A stretch of 64,000 nucleotides of DNA from an uncultured Alistipes sp. GTDB lineage: Bacteria > Bacteroidota > Bacteroidia > Bacteroidales > Rikenellaceae. A program made the position numbers and the translations under genes. Location of the stretch: the NCBI GenBank assembly GCA_910584485.1, contig CAJUAV010000001.1, positions 541,446 through 605,445 of the forward strand. Reading direction: 5' to 3'. The first letter of the stretch is position 1; every line of letters begins with the position of its first letter. Under the pieces are notes generated by a model. That model saw nothing but the letters and a program-made list of their open reading frames with translations. It did no database searches and was not told the DNA's origin. This document shows positions 62,507-64,000 of this stretch, one piece after another.

Positions 62507-63781
62507 CTAATATTTACCGTTCCAGAGCGTGCGGATCCGTTCGGCGATCTTCTGCTCGGCCGCATTCTGCACATCGGGTTCGTAGAAACGGGTCCCCGCC
62601 AGCGAATCGGGCAGAAACTCCAGCTCGGCGAAATGGCCCTCGTAATCGTGGGCGTATTTGTAGCCGTCCGAATAGCCCGCCTCGCGCATCAGCTTCGTCG
62701 GCGCATTCCGCAGATGGAGCGGAACGGGGCGGTTCGTCGTATCGCGCTCGACCATCGAAAGCGCCTTGTTGATCGCCATGTAGGCCGAATTGCTCTTGGG
62801 GGAGGTCGCCAGATAGATCGTCGTCTCGGCCAGTGTGATTCGCGCCTCGGGCATGCCGACCTTGTGCACCGTATCGAAGCAGGCGTTGGCCAGCAGCAGT
62901 GCATTCGGGTTGGCCAGCCCGATATCCTCCGAGGCGAGAATCACCAGTCGGCGGGCGATGAAACGCGGCTCCTCGCCCCCTGCCAGCATCCGCGCCAGGT
63001 AGTAGACCGCCGCATTCGGATCGCTGCCCCGCACCGACTTGATAAACGCCGATATGACGTCGTAGTGCTGTTCGCCCTTCTTGTCGTAGAGCGCGATGTT
63101 CTGTTGCAGGCAATCGGTCACGTACTTGTCGGTGATCGTCACCGTTCCTTCGGTCGCCCCCGTCACGATATCGAGGATGTTGAGCAGCTTGCGGGCATCG
63201 CCGCCCGAGAAACGGAACAGCGCCCCCGTCTCGACCACCTCGATCCGCCGCTCGCGCAGCTCCGTGTCGACCGTCAGGGCACGCTCCAGCAAGCGTTGCA
63301 GATCGGCATCCTCCAACGATTTGAGGATATAGACCTGGCAGCGGCTCAAGAGCGGCGAAATCACCTCGAACGAGGGGTTTTCGGTCGTCGCGCCGATCAG
63401 CGTCACCACCCCCTGCTCGACGGCGCCGAGCAGCGAATCCTGCTGCGACTTGTTGAAACGGTGGATCTCGTCGATGAAGAGAAACGGCGCCCGCTGGTCG
63501 AAGAAGCGCTGCCGACGGGCCGACTCGATCACCTCGCGCACCTCCTTGACACCCGACGTCACGGCCGACAACGTATAGAACGGTCGGTCGAGCTGCGCGG
63601 CGACGATCTTCGCCAGCGTGGTCTTGCCCACCCCGGGAGGACCCCACAGGATGAACGAGGGGACATTTCCCGTCTCGAAAAATTTACGGAATACGCCACC
63701 CTCCCCGACCAGGTGTTCCTGGCCGATGTAATCGGAGAGCTGCTGCGGACGCAGGCGTTCGGCTAACGGTATATTGGGCAT
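62507..63781 (-). CDS. rarA: Replication-associated recombination protein RarA (MgsA)
   Basis: A 424-residue AAA+ ATPase that acts at stalled forks and single-stranded gaps. Begins MPNIPLAERLRPQQLSDYIG, Walker A GPPGVGKTT, Walker B LFIDEIHRFNKSQQD, sensor 1 ATTENPSFEV, arginine-finger region LLSRCQVYIL, and the MgsA C-terminal tetramerisation domain (ARRLVILASEDIGLANP). Own promoter 20-27 bp upstream. Confidence 0.96.
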   Translation of the reverse strand: MPNIPLAERLRPQQLSDYIGQEHLVGEGGVFRKFFETGNVPSFILWGPPGVGKTTLAKIVAAQLDRPFYTLSAVTSGVKEVREVIESARRQRFFDQRAPFLFIDEIHRFNKSQQDSLLGAVEQGVVTLIGATTENPSFEVISPLLSRCQVYILKSLEDADLQRLLERALTVDTELRERRIEVVETGALFRFSGGDARKLLNILDIVTGATEGTVTITDKYVTDCLQQNIALYDKKGEQHYDVISAFIKSVRGSDPNAAVYYLARMLAGGEEPRFIARRLVILASEDIGLANPNALLLANACFDTVHKVGMPEARITLAETTIYLATSPKSNSAYMAINKALSMVERDTTNRPVPLHLRNAPTKLMREAGYSDGYKYAHDYEGHFAELEFLPDSLAGTRFYEPDVQNAAEQKIAERIRTLWNGKY

Positions 63782-63800
63782 CGTGCGACGTTTTAGTGGT

Positions 63801-63808
63801 CAAAGATA
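63801..63808 (-). promoter_or_regulatory. -7 promoter element of rarA
   Basis: CAAAGATA on the plus strand reads TATCTTTG on the minus strand. Confidence 0.7.
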
Positions 63809-63866
63809 CGTTTTTTCGCCCTGAAATCCTACGCTTTCTCGAAACGGCCGCCCGACCTTCATCGCA

Positions 63867-64000
63867 TTACGCCTCCCGTACCCATGCCGTATCCTGCGCA
63901 CAGGCCAGACTGAAAGCGTAATCGCGCAGCTCGGCACGGGTCGCAAGACGACCGTAGCGGTACTCCGCGGGTAGCGGATGCCACAAATCGAAACAAAGCA
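63867..64000 (-). CDS. Partial paralogue of the small orphan protein at 19.8 kb
   Basis: The last ~43 residues of a protein that enters from the right edge. It reads LWHPLPAEYRYGR then LATRAELRDYAF and SLACAQDTAW, aligning with the C-terminus of the 105-residue protein at 19837-20154 (LWHPLPAIYRYGR, QATRAELRDYFV, QLACFECG). The stop is TAA (complement of 63867-63869). No named family. Confidence 0.65.
   Translation of the reverse strand, partial: LCFDLWHPLPAEYRYGRLATRAELRDYAFSLACAQDTAWVREA

Overview
The window is a stretch of chromosome from a GC-rich member of the Bacteroidota, most likely Rikenellaceae (Alistipes-like). Evidence for this: nearly every gene is preceded by the Bacteroidota -7 element TAnnTTTG (usually TATCTTTG) with a TTTG-type -33 box; a TonB-dependent receptor is followed by a lipoprotein; there is a biotin-dependent, sodium-pumping methylmalonyl-CoA decarboxylase operon with epimerase and MeaB (succinate-to-propionate pathway); the codon third positions are strongly G/C. 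The genus assignment is inference from composition and gene content, not from a database search.

Layout. 1-2.7 kb: 5' part of uvrA, a CvfB-type S1 RNA-binding protein coupled to a methyltransferase, tRNA-Pro(CGG). 2.8-12.7 kb: radical SAM/SPASM protein with its partner lipoprotein, a secreted beta-helix protein, then a leader-peptide/terminator region ahead of a TonB-dependent receptor and a lipoprotein carrying a freshly duplicated 189-residue domain. 13.4-19.5 kb: divergent addA/addB-like recombination nuclease genes. 19.6-20.2 kb: a probable structured small RNA and a small orphan gene whose paralogue is cut by the right edge of the window. 20.8-24.1 kb: AspT/YidE-type transporter, NUDIX hydrolase, MFS exporter. 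25-30.7 kb: propionate module (mmdB, biotin carrier, OadG, mmdA, epimerase on the minus strand; meaB on the plus strand). 31-33.3 kb: SPFH protein, Arc-type repressor, membrane protein, sirtuin. 33.8-41.3 kb: degenerate rubrerythrin, TlpA-like lipoprotein with galK, and an ABC-F / nucleoside-gate protein / umuC operon. 41.6-46.7 kb: EamA exporter, zeta-like toxin with a 52-residue partner, dnaK, rubrerythrin. 46.8-51.4 kb: AraC regulator, metallophosphoesterase, outer membrane protein with a poly-G tract, YhiM-like membrane protein, nitroreductase. 51.5-64 kb: tRNA-Gly(CCC), umuD, lepA, ACS-type MFS plus Asp/Glu racemase, L,D-transpeptidase, POTRA/barrel protein, NUDIX, S9 peptidase, rarA.

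The main item of possible novelty is a family of GC-rich interspersed palindromic elements in at least seven intergenic regions (about 12.8, 20.4, 24.6, 29.3, 30.8, 33.5 and 62.3 kb). Two related architectures (type I and type II) share nested stems and, at the same position just after a GCCCGCC or GGGCTGCC arm, a variable short palindrome: GACGTC-TGC-GACGTC, GATGGC-TAT-GCCATC, GACCTC-GTAC-GAGGTC, GATCCT-TGAC-AGGATC, GCAC-ATAC-GTGC. The sequence changes while the pairing is kept, which is what selection for a hairpin would leave. Other points worth a look: five G9-G10 tracts, one inside a gene for a predicted surface protein; three sites that fit sigma-54 -24/-12 spacing, ahead of dnaK, a yhiM-like gene and a rubrerythrin-like gene; a 17-bp inverted repeat sitting on the umuD promoter, with an apparently leaderless start; and a rod-shaped RNA between addB and an orphan gene.
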